From positions 806,001 through 870,000 of the forward strand of contig NZ_CP147846.1 of assembly GCF_037327425.1 (NCBI RefSeq): 64,000 nt of DNA, written 5' to 3'. Position 1 is the stretch's first letter. Each line of letters begins with the position of its first letter. The notes under the pieces were generated by a model, which was not told the origin of the DNA, made no database searches, and was given only the letters and a program-made list of their open reading frames with translations. This stretch comes from Rhodococcus sovatensis (GTDB lineage: Bacteria > Actinomycetota > Actinomycetes > Mycobacteriales > Mycobacteriaceae). Shown here one piece after another: positions 24,870 to 33,620 of this stretch. A program made the position numbers and the translations under genes.

Positions 24870-24950
24870 ACCCGACACGAATCAACCCGACGACCGCGCC
24901 GCACCAGGCCCCAGGACCTCTGAAACCTGCTACGACGCAGGCAATCTGCT

Positions 24951-26576
24951 TCAGGCGAGCTCGATGACGTCGAGCCTGCCGTCGGCGTGGGTGCTCCTGA
25001 GACGCTTCTTGTCGTACTTGCCGACACTGGTTTTCGGGACTTCTTCGATGAAGGTCCAGCGTTCGGGGAGCTGCCAATGCGCGACCCGCCCGTCGAGAAA
25101 TTCCTTCAGCTCCTCGGCGGAGACGGTCACTCCGTCCCGTACGACGACCGCAACCAGCGGCCGCTCATCCCACTTTGGATCCGGCACGCCGATGACCGCG
25201 GCTTCTCGCACGGCAGGGTGCGCCATCACGTGGTTCTCGAGTTCGACCGAGGAGATCCACTCGCCGCCGGACTTGATGATGTCCTTCGACCGGTCGGTGA
25301 GGCGCAGATAGCCGCCGGGCGCGATGGTACCGACGTCACCGGTTCGGAGCCAACCGTCGTCGAACTTGTCCGGTGCGTCGTTTCGGTAGTAGCTGCCGGT
25401 GATCCACGGACCCCGCACCTCCAGCTCGCCTACCTGGGTGCCGTCCCATGGAAGCTCTTTGCCTGCATCGTCGACGAGTCGCGCGCGGACACCGGCCACG
25501 AATCTTCCCTGTGTGCAACGTAGGTCGAACTCGTCCTCGGGGGACAACCCGGCGTCGGGGCGCCCCGAGGTCCCCAGCGGGGAGGTTTCGGTCATTCCCC
25601 ATGCCTGGGTGATGTGTACGCCGTACTCCTCGTGGAACGCGCGCATCAGGCTAGGTGGACACGCGCTTCCGCCGACCACGACGTCGCGCAGAGACGAGAG
25701 GTCGATCGGATGCTCGCCGAGATGGGCGTAGAGCGCCTGCCATATTGTCGGGACGGCCGCTGCGGCAGTGGGACGCAGAGTGGAGATCATCTCGGAAAGC
25801 GGCGCAGGCTGTAAGAACTTGTCCGGCATGATCAGCGATGCGCCGACCATCAGCGCAGCGTAGGGCAGCCCCCACGACATCGCGTGGAACATGGGCACGA
25901 TCGCCAGCACCTTGTCGGATTGCGCGACGGCCATTGCGTCCGTCATGCACGCCTGCATCGAGTGCAACCAAATCGAGCGATGTGAGTAGACGACGCCCTT
26001 CGGGTCACCTGTCGTACCGGAGGTGTAACACATTGCAGCAGCGTCATGTTCGTCGAGCTCGGGCCAGTCGAATTCCTCGGGCTGACCGGCCAGAAGTTCC
26101 TCGTAGCCGAGCACCTCGAGGCCCTCCGGTGCCTGCACGTCCGACGGGTCGGCTCCGACGATGATCAGATGCCGGACGGTGGTCATGGTGGGCAGCAATG
26201 GAGTCAGCAGGGGCAACAGGCTCGCGTCGGCGATGATCACCCGGTCCTCGGCGTGCTCGGCTATATAGGTGAGTTGTTCGGGAAACAGTCGAATGTTGAG
26301 TGTGTGCAGCACAGCGCCCATGGCGGGTACCGCCATGTAGGCCTCCATGTGGGCCGAGTTGTTCCACATGAACGTGGCGACTCGCTGGTCCCCGTCGATG
26401 CCGATCGACCGAAGCGCGTGCGCGAGTTGAGCTGCACGCTTGCCCAATTCGCCGAACGTCACGGTCGTCGGGCCGGACTCGCTCCACGTGATGACCTCGG
26501 CAGAGGAGTGGATCGATGTCCCGAATCGGACAAGCTGCCCGATGGACAGCGGGGTGTCCTGCATGGTGCTCTTCAT
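24951..26576 (-). CDS. Long/medium-chain fatty-acid-CoA ligase (acyl-CoA synthetase)
   Basis: A 541-residue ANL-superfamily adenylating enzyme. The AMP-binding motif YTSGTTGDPKGVVYSH is at about residue 192, with GMTETSP further on, the hinge region LRTGDVGTIAPGGYLRLTDRSKDIIKSGGEWIS at about 400-430, and the catalytic C-terminal Lys in KTSVGKYDKK. It activates a carboxylic acid to acyl-AMP and then acyl-CoA. Length and the LHTLNIRLFPEQ motif match bacterial FadD-type proteins. It is monocistronic and divergent from the YdcF-like gene. Chain length is not predictable here. Confidence 0.93.
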   Translation of the reverse strand: MKSTMQDTPLSIGQLVRFGTSIHSSAEVITWSESGPTTVTFGELGKRAAQLAHALRSIGIDGDQRVATFMWNNSAHMEAYMAVPAMGAVLHTLNIRLFPEQLTYIAEHAEDRVIIADASLLPLLTPLLPTMTTVRHLIIVGADPSDVQAPEGLEVLGYEELLAGQPEEFDWPELDEHDAAAMCYTSGTTGDPKGVVYSHRSIWLHSMQACMTDAMAVAQSDKVLAIVPMFHAMSWGLPYAALMVGASLIMPDKFLQPAPLSEMISTLRPTAAAAVPTIWQALYAHLGEHPIDLSSLRDVVVGGSACPPSLMRAFHEEYGVHITQAWGMTETSPLGTSGRPDAGLSPEDEFDLRCTQGRFVAGVRARLVDDAGKELPWDGTQVGELEVRGPWITGSYYRNDAPDKFDDGWLRTGDVGTIAPGGYLRLTDRSKDIIKSGGEWISSVELENHVMAHPAVREAAVIGVPDPKWDERPLVAVVVRDGVTVSAEELKEFLDGRVAHWQLPERWTFIEEVPKTSVGKYDKKRLRSTHADGRLDVIELA

Positions 26577-26699
26577 GTAATTGCCACTCCTCAGGTCCGG
26601 TTTACATGTGTGCTGTGCATCACATTAGCCACACTACGGATTCTCTTTCTCAGAGCACTCACAGGGCGCCCACAGAGCATCGCCGTAGGCTTCCCGCTC

Positions 26700-27350
26700 G
26701 TGAGAAGAGTGGGAGGCAAGCTCGTGCGCCTCGTCGGTGCCGGTATTGCGCTCGTGTTGGTTATCGTGCTCGGCTCGGCCGGCTGGGTGGCGTACGAATC
26801 GTTCGGGCGGGTCCACGACATTGCCGACGCGCCGAAAGCCCCTGTGGTTCTCGTTCTGGGATCTCAGGTCCGCGACGGCAAGCCGATGAAGTTCCTGACC
26901 GGACGTCTCGACGCGGCCGTCGCCCTGGTCGAATCAGGTCGGGCGCAGGCGATTCTGGTGTCCGGTGACGCGAACGGGGCATCCGGCAACGAAATTGCCG
27001 CCATGACCGACTATCTCGTCGACGCGGGCATAGACAGCAGCATCATCGTCGGAGACGACCACGGCCTCGACACCTACGATTCGTGCCTTCGAGCAGCCGA
27101 AACATTCGGCGTCACCGACGCACTGGTGGTCAGTCAGGGTTTGCACGTCTCGCGCGCCGTCGCCCTGTGCCGGGACGCGGGCATCGATGCCCATGGAGTC
27201 GACGCCGACTGCGACTGCAACCCGATGGCTGTGGCGCGCAACTTCGGACGCGAATGGCTCGCCCGGCCGAAGGTGGTTCTGGACCTCATGTCCGGGCGAC
27301 CACCTGCGGTCCAGACACCGCCCGACGACGCACTCATCGCCGGCGGTTGA
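26700..27350 (+). CDS. YdcF/SanA-family (DUF218) membrane-anchored protein
   Basis: 216 residues from GTG 26700. One N-terminal transmembrane anchor (LVRLVGAGIALVLVIVLGSAGWVAY) is followed by the DUF218 fold: APVVLVLGSQVRDGKPMKFLTGRLDAAVALVESGRAQAILVSGD, then DDHGLDTYDSCLRAAETFGV and VSQGLHVSRAVALCRDAGID. The SanA branch affects envelope permeability and vancomycin exclusion in enterobacteria; the biochemical activity is unclear. The start is chosen to place the anchor at the N-terminus; the open frame extends far upstream opposite the FadD gene. Confidence 0.85.
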   Translation: MRRVGGKLVRLVGAGIALVLVIVLGSAGWVAYESFGRVHDIADAPKAPVVLVLGSQVRDGKPMKFLTGRLDAAVALVESGRAQAILVSGDANGASGNEIAAMTDYLVDAGIDSSIIVGDDHGLDTYDSCLRAAETFGVTDALVVSQGLHVSRAVALCRDAGIDAHGVDADCDCNPMAVARNFGREWLARPKVVLDLMSGRPPAVQTPPDDALIAGG

Positions 27351-27510
27351 TCGTGTAACGGACGTGAACCGATCCTGTCGGCGATTCGACGGTGCCGACG
27401 CGCCCACCGGGTTAGTCTGTGCGCGACGTCTAGCCTTCCCGGTGGGAAAGCCCTCTGTTCGCCGCGCTCGGGGGAGCGGCCGAGGACTGCAATGCCCCGA
27501 TGGAGAAGCG

Positions 27511-28422
27511 ATGGACGACTCGGCCCTGATTACGACCGGATTGCCGATCGCGCTCGCCGTCATCATGTTCGGTCTCGGGTTGTCCTTGACCATCGACGAT
27601 TTCAGGCGTGTCACACGGTCACCCAGAGCCGTCGTAGTTGCGCTGGCGCTGCAGATATTCGTTCTACCGCTCGTCGCATTCGGGTTGATCAAGGCCTTCG
27701 ATCTGGACCCGCTGCTAGCCGTCGGAGTGATGTTGCTGGCAGCATCCCCGGGCGGAACCACCGCCAATCTCTTCAGTCATCTCTTCCGCGGAGACGTCGC
27801 GCTCAACATCACGTTGACCGCCGTCAACTCGGTGTTGGCAGCGGTGACCATCCCGGTGATCACCAACTTTGCGATCGCGTACTTCGACGCGGAAGGTGAA
27901 CTCGGCCTGCAGTTCGCCAAGGTCGCGCAGGTCGTTGCCATCGTGCTCATTCCGGTTGCCATCGGCATGTACGTTCGACACCGGTCGACGCAGTTCGCGG
28001 AACGCGCCGATCGACCGGTACGAATTTTCTCGATAGCAGTCCTGGTCGTCGTCTCGCTGGGCGCACTACTCGGTGAACGCGAAAATATCGGCGAGTACCT
28101 GCAGAAGGTCGGATTGGTGACCGGCATCTTCTGCATTGTCAGCATCACCATCGGTTACGCCGGAGCCAGGCTGCTCAGGCTCAACGAACGACAGGCCATT
28201 GCCAGCTCAATGGAGGTGGGCATCCACAACACCACCGTCGCACTCACCGTGGCGTTGAGCGTGCTCGACAGCACCGAGGTCGCGATTCCCAGCGCCGTCT
28301 ACTCGGTATTCATGTACATCTTCGCTACGGCCTTCGGCTACCTGATCACCAGCAAGCACAGGCGGTCTCGCAGTCGAAGGTCCATCAGTGAACCCACAGG
28401 ATCTCTCCCCGCCCCAGAGTGA
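27511..28422 (+). CDS. Bile acid:sodium symporter family transporter (BASS)
   Basis: 303 residues from ATG 27511, with GGAGAAG just upstream. About nine to ten hydrophobic helices; MLLAASPGGTTANLFSHLFRGDVALNITLTAVNSVLA and EVGIHNTTVALTVALSVL are the conserved Na+-site crossover regions of BASS proteins. Bacterial members import organic acids such as pantoate, pyruvate or bile acids with Na+. The 3' end overlaps the convergent aztA gene by 38 bases. No pathway partner is evident. Confidence 0.9.
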   Translation: MDDSALITTGLPIALAVIMFGLGLSLTIDDFRRVTRSPRAVVVALALQIFVLPLVAFGLIKAFDLDPLLAVGVMLLAASPGGTTANLFSHLFRGDVALNITLTAVNSVLAAVTIPVITNFAIAYFDAEGELGLQFAKVAQVVAIVLIPVAIGMYVRHRSTQFAERADRPVRIFSIAVLVVVSLGALLGERENIGEYLQKVGLVTGIFCIVSITIGYAGARLLRLNERQAIASSMEVGIHNTTVALTVALSVLDSTEVAIPSAVYSVFMYIFATAFGYLITSKHRRSRSRRSISEPTGSLPAPE

Positions 28423-29029
28423 TAGTGGAGTCGGCTCGGCGCGCGTCGTCGGCGTCGTGAGTGGCGACGACCACGACCGCCCCGCGGCTTACCTCGTCGT
28501 CGACGATGCTGTTGATGATCTCGCGGGCTTCGGCGTCGAGACCCGTAGTCGGTTCGTCGAGTAGGACGAGCTCGCCGTTCTCGACGACTGCCTGAGCGAG
28601 GAGCGCGCGTTGACGTTGGCCACCGGAGAGCGTGGACAGTCTCCGTGACCGCAGCTCGGTGAGCTTCAGCCGTTGGATCGCGTCGTCGACTGCTCGGCGA
28701 TCGTCAGCATTGGCGCGTCCGAGAATTCCACGCCGCGGCCAGGTGCCCATCGCGACGATCTCGCCGACGGTCAGGGCCATACGGTCGTTGACGTCGCTTC
28801 GCTGCGGGACGTAGCTGACTCGTCGTGCGCCTGTTCGGACAGTGCCCGACGACGGTCGGACGATCCCGGCGAGCGTTTGGAGGAGGGTCGATTTGCCGCA
28901 CCCGTTGTGGCCGACGAGTGCGGTTACCGTGCCGGGGCGGAAGGTTGCAGACACATCCTGCAGCGCGAGGGTGGATCCGTACTGGACGGACAAAGACGCC
29001 ACAGACACCGATTCGCTCACGACAATCAT
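28385..29029 (-). CDS. aztA: Zinc ABC transporter ATP-binding protein AztA
   Basis: A 214-residue ABC ATPase: Walker A GHNGCGKSTLLQ (about 38-49), a Q-loop YVPQRSDV, signature LSGGQRQRALLAQ (about 136) and Walker B VLLDEPTTGLD (about 156). It resembles metal-type ATPases and lies divergent to the AztB permease. The start may be ATG 29029 or GTG 29020, because a Fur/Zur-like palindrome covers 29020-29034. With AztB and AztC it would power Zn2+ import; low-zinc derepression by Zur is expected. Confidence 0.85.
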   Translation of the reverse strand: MIVVSESVSVASLSVQYGSTLALQDVSATFRPGTVTALVGHNGCGKSTLLQTLAGIVRPSSGTVRTGARRVSYVPQRSDVNDRMALTVGEIVAMGTWPRRGILGRANADDRRAVDDAIQRLKLTELRSRRLSTLSGGQRQRALLAQAVVENGELVLLDEPTTGLDAEAREIINSIVDDEVSRGAVVVVATHDADDARRADSTITLGRGEILWVH

Positions 29030-29034
29030 TATCG
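29020..29034. promoter_or_regulatory. Fur/Zur-type palindrome between aztA and aztB
   Basis: CGACAAT-C-ATTATCG is a 7-1-7 inverted repeat with one mismatch. On the minus strand it agrees with the palindrome before aztD at 12 of 15 positions. It overlaps the first codon proposed for aztA (29029), implying either a later aztA start (GTG 29020) or a leaderless transcript. It is suitable for joint repression of the divergent aztA and aztB transcripts by Zur. Confidence 0.6.
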
Positions 29035-29050
29035 CATAGTGTTCGTCGAC

Positions 29051-29917
29051 GTGGACTGGCTACTCGACCCCTTCGCTGTTTCGTTCGTGCAGCGCGCCCT
29101 GTGGGCAGGCATGCTCGTATCGATTCTGTGTGCGCTCGTCGGCACGTGGGTTGTGTTGCGCGGGATGGCATTTCTGAGCGATGCCGTCTCGCATGGGATG
29201 CTGCCCGGGGTTGCGATCGCGTACCTGATGAGTGCGAATCTACTGATCGGGGCGGCCCTGAGCGCAGTGGTCATGATCGGAGGCGTGGCCTGGGTGTCAC
29301 GCAACTCGACGCTGACCGAGGACACCGGTATCGGATTGCTGTTCGTGGGCATGCTCGCCCTCGGCGTCGTAATCGTCTCGCGCGCCAGATCTTTCGCGGT
29401 CGACCTGACGTCGTTTCTCTTCGGCGACGTATTGTCTGCGACGACCGCGGACCTGGTGTTTCTTGCGGTTGCAGCGGTGGTTGCGCTGGTGGTGTCGGTT
29501 GTTGCATACAGGCCGTTCGTTGCCCTGGTGTTCGACGAGCGGAAGGCGCAGACCTTCGGGTTTCGGCCCCGGCTGGCGCACATCGTGCTGCTGGCGCTGG
29601 TAGTGCTGGCGGTGGTGGCGTCGTTCCGGATCGTGGGAACGTTGCTGGTCTTCGGACTCCTCGTCGCACCCTCGGCAACTGCCTACCTGTTCGGGCGGTC
29701 GATCGTGCCGTCGATGGTGCTCGCCACGCTGTTCGGATGGTCGGCCACGGCGATTGGGCTCGTCGTGTCGTGGAATGCGAACACTGCTGCGGGCGCCACG
29801 ATTGCGGGTCTCGCGGTGCTCCAGTTCTTCGTCGTCGCGGGGGTCAAATCGTCCAGGGAGGCGCTGTGGGGGCGCGCTTCAATATCGAACGGCTCGTTCG
29901 GTCCCAGTCTGAGGTGA
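29051..29917 (+). CDS. aztB: Zinc ABC transporter permease AztB
   Basis: 288 residues from GTG 29051 (GTG 29039 is in frame four codons earlier). It has eight or so membrane helices and the metal-permease pattern: FVQRALWAGMLVSILCALVGTWVVLRGMAFLSDAVSHGMLPGVAIAY at the N-terminus, RSFAVDLTSFLFGDVLS in the middle and RIVGTLLVFGLLVAPSATAYLF late. It belongs to the ABC-3 manganese/zinc permease family. It is followed by aztD and aztC in the same direction, giving the aztBDC order opposite aztA. Confidence 0.87.
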   Translation: MDWLLDPFAVSFVQRALWAGMLVSILCALVGTWVVLRGMAFLSDAVSHGMLPGVAIAYLMSANLLIGAALSAVVMIGGVAWVSRNSTLTEDTGIGLLFVGMLALGVVIVSRARSFAVDLTSFLFGDVLSATTADLVFLAVAAVVALVVSVVAYRPFVALVFDERKAQTFGFRPRLAHIVLLALVVLAVVASFRIVGTLLVFGLLVAPSATAYLFGRSIVPSMVLATLFGWSATAIGLVVSWNANTAAGATIAGLAVLQFFVVAGVKSSREALWGRASISNGSFGPSLR

Positions 29918-29976
29918 CCCAATGAGACATTCGGTCCAACCGGGTGCGCAACACCCGTATCCCATGCCTTAACATT

Positions 29977-29995
29977 AACGATAATCGTTATCGTT
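29977..29995 (+). promoter_or_regulatory. Zur/Fur-like box upstream of aztD
   Basis: AACGATAATCGTTATCGTT is a perfect inverted repeat (AACGATAA-TCG-TTATCGTT), the typical size and AT-centred form of Fur-family operators. It lies 17 bases before the aztD start. Its presence inside the azt locus suggests a second zinc-responsive promoter driving aztD-aztC. Confidence 0.75.
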
Positions 29996-30011
29996 GCGGA
30001 TTGGGGAGTGT

Positions 30012-31223
30012 GTGTACACGCGCAAGTGTGTTCTGGCTGTCGGCGTGGTTGTGTTGACGGTCGCAGGATGCAGCAGTGACAACTCGGCCGATGAATCGGA
30101 GGTGGGAGCGTCACGTGCGGGCAGCGACCTGGCCGCCGAAGCCGGTTCGACGGAAGTAGAGGGACCAGAGCCCAGGCTGGTGGTATCCGACGCCGACTCC
30201 GGGCGTATCGAGGTGATCGACCTTGCGTCCGAGGAGTCCGTACACGCATTCGACGTCGAGAACCCGTCGAGCATCACGACGATCAATGGTCGCTACGTCG
30301 TGGCCACCGACGACGATCGTGCAACTCTGCTCGATCCGGGCTCGTGGACCATCGAACACGGAGATCACTCGCACTCCTACATCAAGGATCCGGTGAGGAT
30401 CGGTGAGCTCGAGGGGGCCGAACCCGCCCACGTCATTGCCGGTGATCGAAAGGTTGCGGTGTTCTTCGACGGTGCGGGTGCCGCCGATGCCGTCGACTTC
30501 GACTCGCTGAGCAAGGGGGAATCGACCGTTGCGACCACGCTGGAGGTCGACCCCCACCACGGCATCGCCGTCCCACTCGCCGATCACTTCGTCGTCTCGA
30601 CCGGGGGCACCGAGGAGGATCTGCCATCGGGACTCGAACTGCACGACGCTGCAGGTGAATTCGTCAGGCTGCTCGACGGAACCTGCCCGGAGATGCATGG
30701 TGAGGCCGTGTTCTCGAACTACTTCGTCGTTGCGTGTGACGACGGAGTCCTGAAGGTCGACGCAGATTTCACGACCACGAAGATCCCCTACCCGCCGATG
30801 GCGACGAGGGCGTGGTCGTTCGCGCACGGTTCGCGAGGCTCTCTTGTCGCCGCTCCGACAACCGGCGGAGTTCTTGTGCTCGACACCAGGTCGGGGGAGT
30901 GGGTGCAGGGTCATACCGCTGACGAAGCTGTATCGACGGGAGTGGCGAGCGACGGAAAGTCGGTGTTCTCGCTCCAGCGCGACGGCACCTTCCGGGTGTT
31001 CGACGCGGTGACGGGCGCGGAAATCTCGTCGACGCCGGTCCTTGCAGCACCCTACGACGACGCCGATCCGCAGCCGACCATCGAGGTCGGTGGCACCCGC
31101 GCCTACGTCTCCGATCCAGCAGGGAACGCCGTCGTCGAAATCGACTACCGCGACGCGGGACGAATTGCTCGAACGTTCGAGCTGGGATTCTCGCCGGATT
31201 CGATCGCTGTGGTCGGATCGTGA
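30012..31223 (+). CDS. aztD: Zinc metallochaperone AztD (secreted lipoprotein, beta-propeller)
   Basis: 403 residues from GTG 30012 (TTG 29994 is also possible). Lipobox VAGC at about residue 20. The body is a beta-propeller with repeated V..DG/D.SG blades. Features expected of AztD are the His-rich loop GDHSHSYIKDP (about residue 117), HHGIAVPLADHF (about 180), and CPEMHGEAVFSNYFVVACDDGV, whose His residues bind zinc. AztD delivers Zn2+ to AztC outside the membrane. The stop overlaps the aztC GTG start (GTGA), so the two are coupled. The Zur-like box lies directly upstream. Confidence 0.85.
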   Translation: MYTRKCVLAVGVVVLTVAGCSSDNSADESEVGASRAGSDLAAEAGSTEVEGPEPRLVVSDADSGRIEVIDLASEESVHAFDVENPSSITTINGRYVVATDDDRATLLDPGSWTIEHGDHSHSYIKDPVRIGELEGAEPAHVIAGDRKVAVFFDGAGAADAVDFDSLSKGESTVATTLEVDPHHGIAVPLADHFVVSTGGTEEDLPSGLELHDAAGEFVRLLDGTCPEMHGEAVFSNYFVVACDDGVLKVDADFTTTKIPYPPMATRAWSFAHGSRGSLVAAPTTGGVLVLDTRSGEWVQGHTADEAVSTGVASDGKSVFSLQRDGTFRVFDAVTGAEISSTPVLAAPYDDADPQPTIEVGGTRAYVSDPAGNAVVEIDYRDAGRIARTFELGFSPDSIAVVGS

Positions 31224-32116
31224 AAAGGCTCTTGCTGCTTGTGCTTCCAGTGTTGGTCGTCATCGTCGGTTGCTCCGATACGAGCGGATCGGACACGCCG
31301 ACGATCGTGGTGACGACCAACATCCTCGGTGATATAACGTCGAACATCGTCGGGGATCAGGCAGAAGTGTTGGTGTTGATGCCTCCCAACTCCGACCCGC
31401 ATTCGTTCGAAATTTCGGCGTCCGAAGCGGCGCGCGTCCAATCCGCGGACCTGATGGTCGTCAACGGTCTCGGACTCGAGGAGGGCGTTGCCAACACGAT
31501 CGATGCGGCACGTTCGGAGGGTATTCCGATCGTCGAGGCCGGACCGGCAGCAAACCCCATTCCGTACACGACCGGGCAGTCGTCCGGCGCCGCCGACCCG
31601 CACATCTGGACGGATCCGGAGCGGATGCGTAGCGTCGTCGCGCTGATCCGCGACGCGATCGACACCAATATCGATGGTGTGAACGTCGATGCGGCTGCCG
31701 CCGAATATGATTCGAAGCTGACCGAGTTGGATCGAACGATGACACAACGGTTCTCGGTGATACCTCCGGGGCACCGCACCCTGGTGACCAACCATCACGT
31801 GTTCGGCTATCTCGCTGATCGGTACGACTTCGAGGTGATCGGTGCGGTCATTCCGAGTGGAACGACGCTGGCCTCTCCCAGTGCGTCCGACTTGTCCGAT
31901 CTGGCCGGTGCGGTTCGTGACGCCGGAGTGCGAACGATCTTCGTGGACTCCTCGCAACCCGACCGTTTGGCCCAGGTGATGGCATCCGAAGCAGGCATGG
32001 ACATCGACGTCGTGAAGCTCTTCACCGAGTCGCTGGGTGACGAGACTTCGGGGGCCGCGACGTACCTGGAGATGATGGCGTTCAACTCGGCGGCGATCAC
32101 CGCCGGCCTGAACTAG
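31220..32116 (+). CDS. aztC: Zinc ABC transporter substrate-binding lipoprotein AztC
   Basis: A 298-residue cluster A-I metal-binding protein. Lipoprotein signal MKRLLLLVLPVLVVIVGC (Cys 18). Three zinc-ligand histidines are in DPHSFE (about 60), DPHIWTDP (about 129) and NHHVFGYLADRY (about 193); the fourth, acidic ligand is probably the Asp in IFVDSSQ. It lacks the long His/Asp-rich loop of ZnuA proteins, which fits AztC, for which AztD supplies metal. GTG 31220 overlaps the aztD stop. Confidence 0.9.
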   Translation: MKRLLLLVLPVLVVIVGCSDTSGSDTPTIVVTTNILGDITSNIVGDQAEVLVLMPPNSDPHSFEISASEAARVQSADLMVVNGLGLEEGVANTIDAARSEGIPIVEAGPAANPIPYTTGQSSGAADPHIWTDPERMRSVVALIRDAIDTNIDGVNVDAAAAEYDSKLTELDRTMTQRFSVIPPGHRTLVTNHHVFGYLADRYDFEVIGAVIPSGTTLASPSASDLSDLAGAVRDAGVRTIFVDSSQPDRLAQVMASEAGMDIDVVKLFTESLGDETSGAATYLEMMAFNSAAITAGLN

Positions 32117-32126
32117 GGCGCCGGCC

Positions 32127-32174
32127 CAGTGCCCGAGGGGGGCTCCGCCCCAGTGCCCGAGGGGGGCTCCGCCC
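32127..32174. repeat. Two tandem 24-bp GC-rich units
   Basis: Exact tandem duplication of a 24-base unit starting CAGTGCCCGAGG and containing the mini-palindrome GGGGCTCCGCCC (32127-32150, 32151-32174). It leads directly into palindromic repeat copy B. It lies just 3' of aztC, so it may add terminator hairpins. Confidence 0.8.
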
Positions 32175-32220
32175 CAGTGGCACGGTTAGGTGTCCTCTGG
32201 TGCACTCTTTCGTGCCACTG
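32175..32220. repeat. Dispersed 46-bp palindromic repeat, copy B
   Basis: Begins CAGTGGCACGGTTAGGT and ends CGTGCCACTG around a TGGTGC centre, with the same length and arm layout as copies A (6627) and C (53531). Imperfect inner stem. It lies between aztC and the second aztD-like gene, and could terminate the aztDC transcript. Confidence 0.82.
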
Positions 32221-32315
32221 GGGTGAAACCCCTTGTTGAATATGCGATTACACATGCAATTGTGCGTACTTGCAGCTTTGACAAGGGATTACGTGTGCCT
32301 GTACTTCTTTGGAGC

Positions 32316-33527
32316 ATGAAGACCACTCACTCGTATCGAACACTCGGCGCGGTTGTCGCGCTGGGCACCTCGGTCGCCCTGCTCGCAGCCTGCGCGTCCG
32401 ACACCACTACTGAATCGGCTGCCCCCGAAAGCAACTCGGCAGCAACACCGCGAATCGCTACCAGCTATGACGGCGGAGTCCTGATTCTCGACGCGAAGAC
32501 CCTGGAGACCGTCGAGGATGTCACCGGCATCGAAGGCTTCACCAGAGTGAACCCGGCCGGCGACGGACGGCACGTATTCATCAGCGGCTCAGGTGCATTC
32601 ACAGCGCTCGACACGGGTACCTGGACCGAGGATTCGAAGTTCTACACCTCGACTCCTGCGTTGACCGACATCGCATTCGACGCCACGACCCCCGGGCACG
32701 TCGTTCGGCACGACGGCAAGACCGTACTGTTCGACGATGGAACCGGTCTGGTGCAGACGTTCGAGTCCGCCGCTCTGCTCGACGGCAGCACGCCCGAGGT
32801 CGAGACGTACACCACCCCCGAAGCTCATCACGGTGTCGCAGTGGAGCTCTCGGACGGTTCGCTCGTGACCACTGTCGGGAACGAGGATGAGCGTACCGGC
32901 ATCGTCGTACTGGATGCGGATCGCAACGAGATCGCCCGCAACGAGGACTGCCCGGGCGTCCACGGTGAAGCGGTCGCGGCGAACGAGACCGTCGTCGTGG
33001 GTTGCGAGGACGGTGTCCTGCTGTACCGCGACGGCGCCATCACCAAGGTACAGAGTCCGGACCCCTACGGCCGCATCGGCAACCAGGCGGGCGACGAGGA
33101 TTCACCCGTTCTGCTCGGTGACTACAAGGTCGATCCCGACGCCGAACTCGAACGCCCGACGCGGGTATCCCTCATCGACACTGCCACCAACCAGCTCTCT
33201 CTCGTCGAACTGGGCACCAGCTACACCTTCCGCTCTCTCGGCCGAGGCCCGGACGGCGAAGCCATCGTCCTCGGAACCGACGGCGCACTTCACGTAATCG
33301 ACGTCGATACCAAGGCCGTCACGCGGACGATCCCAGTCGTCGACGCCTGGGAAGAGCCGGCGAAGTGGCAGGAGCCGCGGCCGGCGCTGTTCGTTCAGAA
33401 CGGAACCGCCTATGTGTCGGACCCGGCCGAGAATGCAGTCCACGCTGTCGACCTCGCCACCGGAACGATCTCGGCCACCGGCCAGCTCGACCACACCCCC
33501 AACGAGCTCACAGGTGTGACGGGATAG
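32316..33527 (+). CDS. AztD-like secreted lipoprotein (second copy, diverged)
   Basis: 403 residues from ATG 32316; lipobox LLAAC with Cys about 26. It aligns along its length with AztD at 30012 and has the same size: HHGVAVELSDGSLV, CPGVHGEAVAANETVVVGCEDGV and YVSDPAENAV are shared. The His-rich GDHSHSY loop is missing; the corresponding region reads TEDSKFYTSTPALTD. It is probably a propeller metal-binding paralogue with altered zinc handling. It is separated from aztC by palindromic repeats, so it may have its own promoter in 32221-32315. Confidence 0.8.
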   Translation: MKTTHSYRTLGAVVALGTSVALLAACASDTTTESAAPESNSAATPRIATSYDGGVLILDAKTLETVEDVTGIEGFTRVNPAGDGRHVFISGSGAFTALDTGTWTEDSKFYTSTPALTDIAFDATTPGHVVRHDGKTVLFDDGTGLVQTFESAALLDGSTPEVETYTTPEAHHGVAVELSDGSLVTTVGNEDERTGIVVLDADRNEIARNEDCPGVHGEAVAANETVVVGCEDGVLLYRDGAITKVQSPDPYGRIGNQAGDEDSPVLLGDYKVDPDAELERPTRVSLIDTATNQLSLVELGTSYTFRSLGRGPDGEAIVLGTDGALHVIDVDTKAVTRTIPVVDAWEEPAKWQEPRPALFVQNGTAYVSDPAENAVHAVDLATGTISATGQLDHTPNELTGVTG

Positions 33528-33545
33528 CTCCGTCAGCGGCCGTAA

Positions 33546-33579
33546 CCCGGGCGCAGCGGCTACTACCGCTGCGCCCGGG
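33546..33579. terminator. Strong hairpin terminator between convergent genes
   Basis: A perfect 14-base stem CCCGGGCGCAGCGG / CCGCTGCGCCCGGG with loop CTACTA. It lies between the 3' ends of the aztD-like gene and ehuA, so it can serve both directions. There is no T-run, as is usual in actinobacteria. Confidence 0.85.
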
Positions 33580-33620
33580 GTCCCGACGTGTCAAGGTTGA
33601 ACTACCGGGAATCTTGACGA

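Noticed and set aside
26046..26699. N-terminal extension of the YdcF-like frame
   Set aside because: The extra 218 codons are antisense to the FadD gene and would put the transmembrane anchor in mid-protein.
29941..29957. CGGGTG/CACCCG hairpin near aztB's end
   Set aside because: The stem has only six bases and no supporting context beyond the degenerate GTGACC-type hairpin nearby; too weak to call as a terminator.
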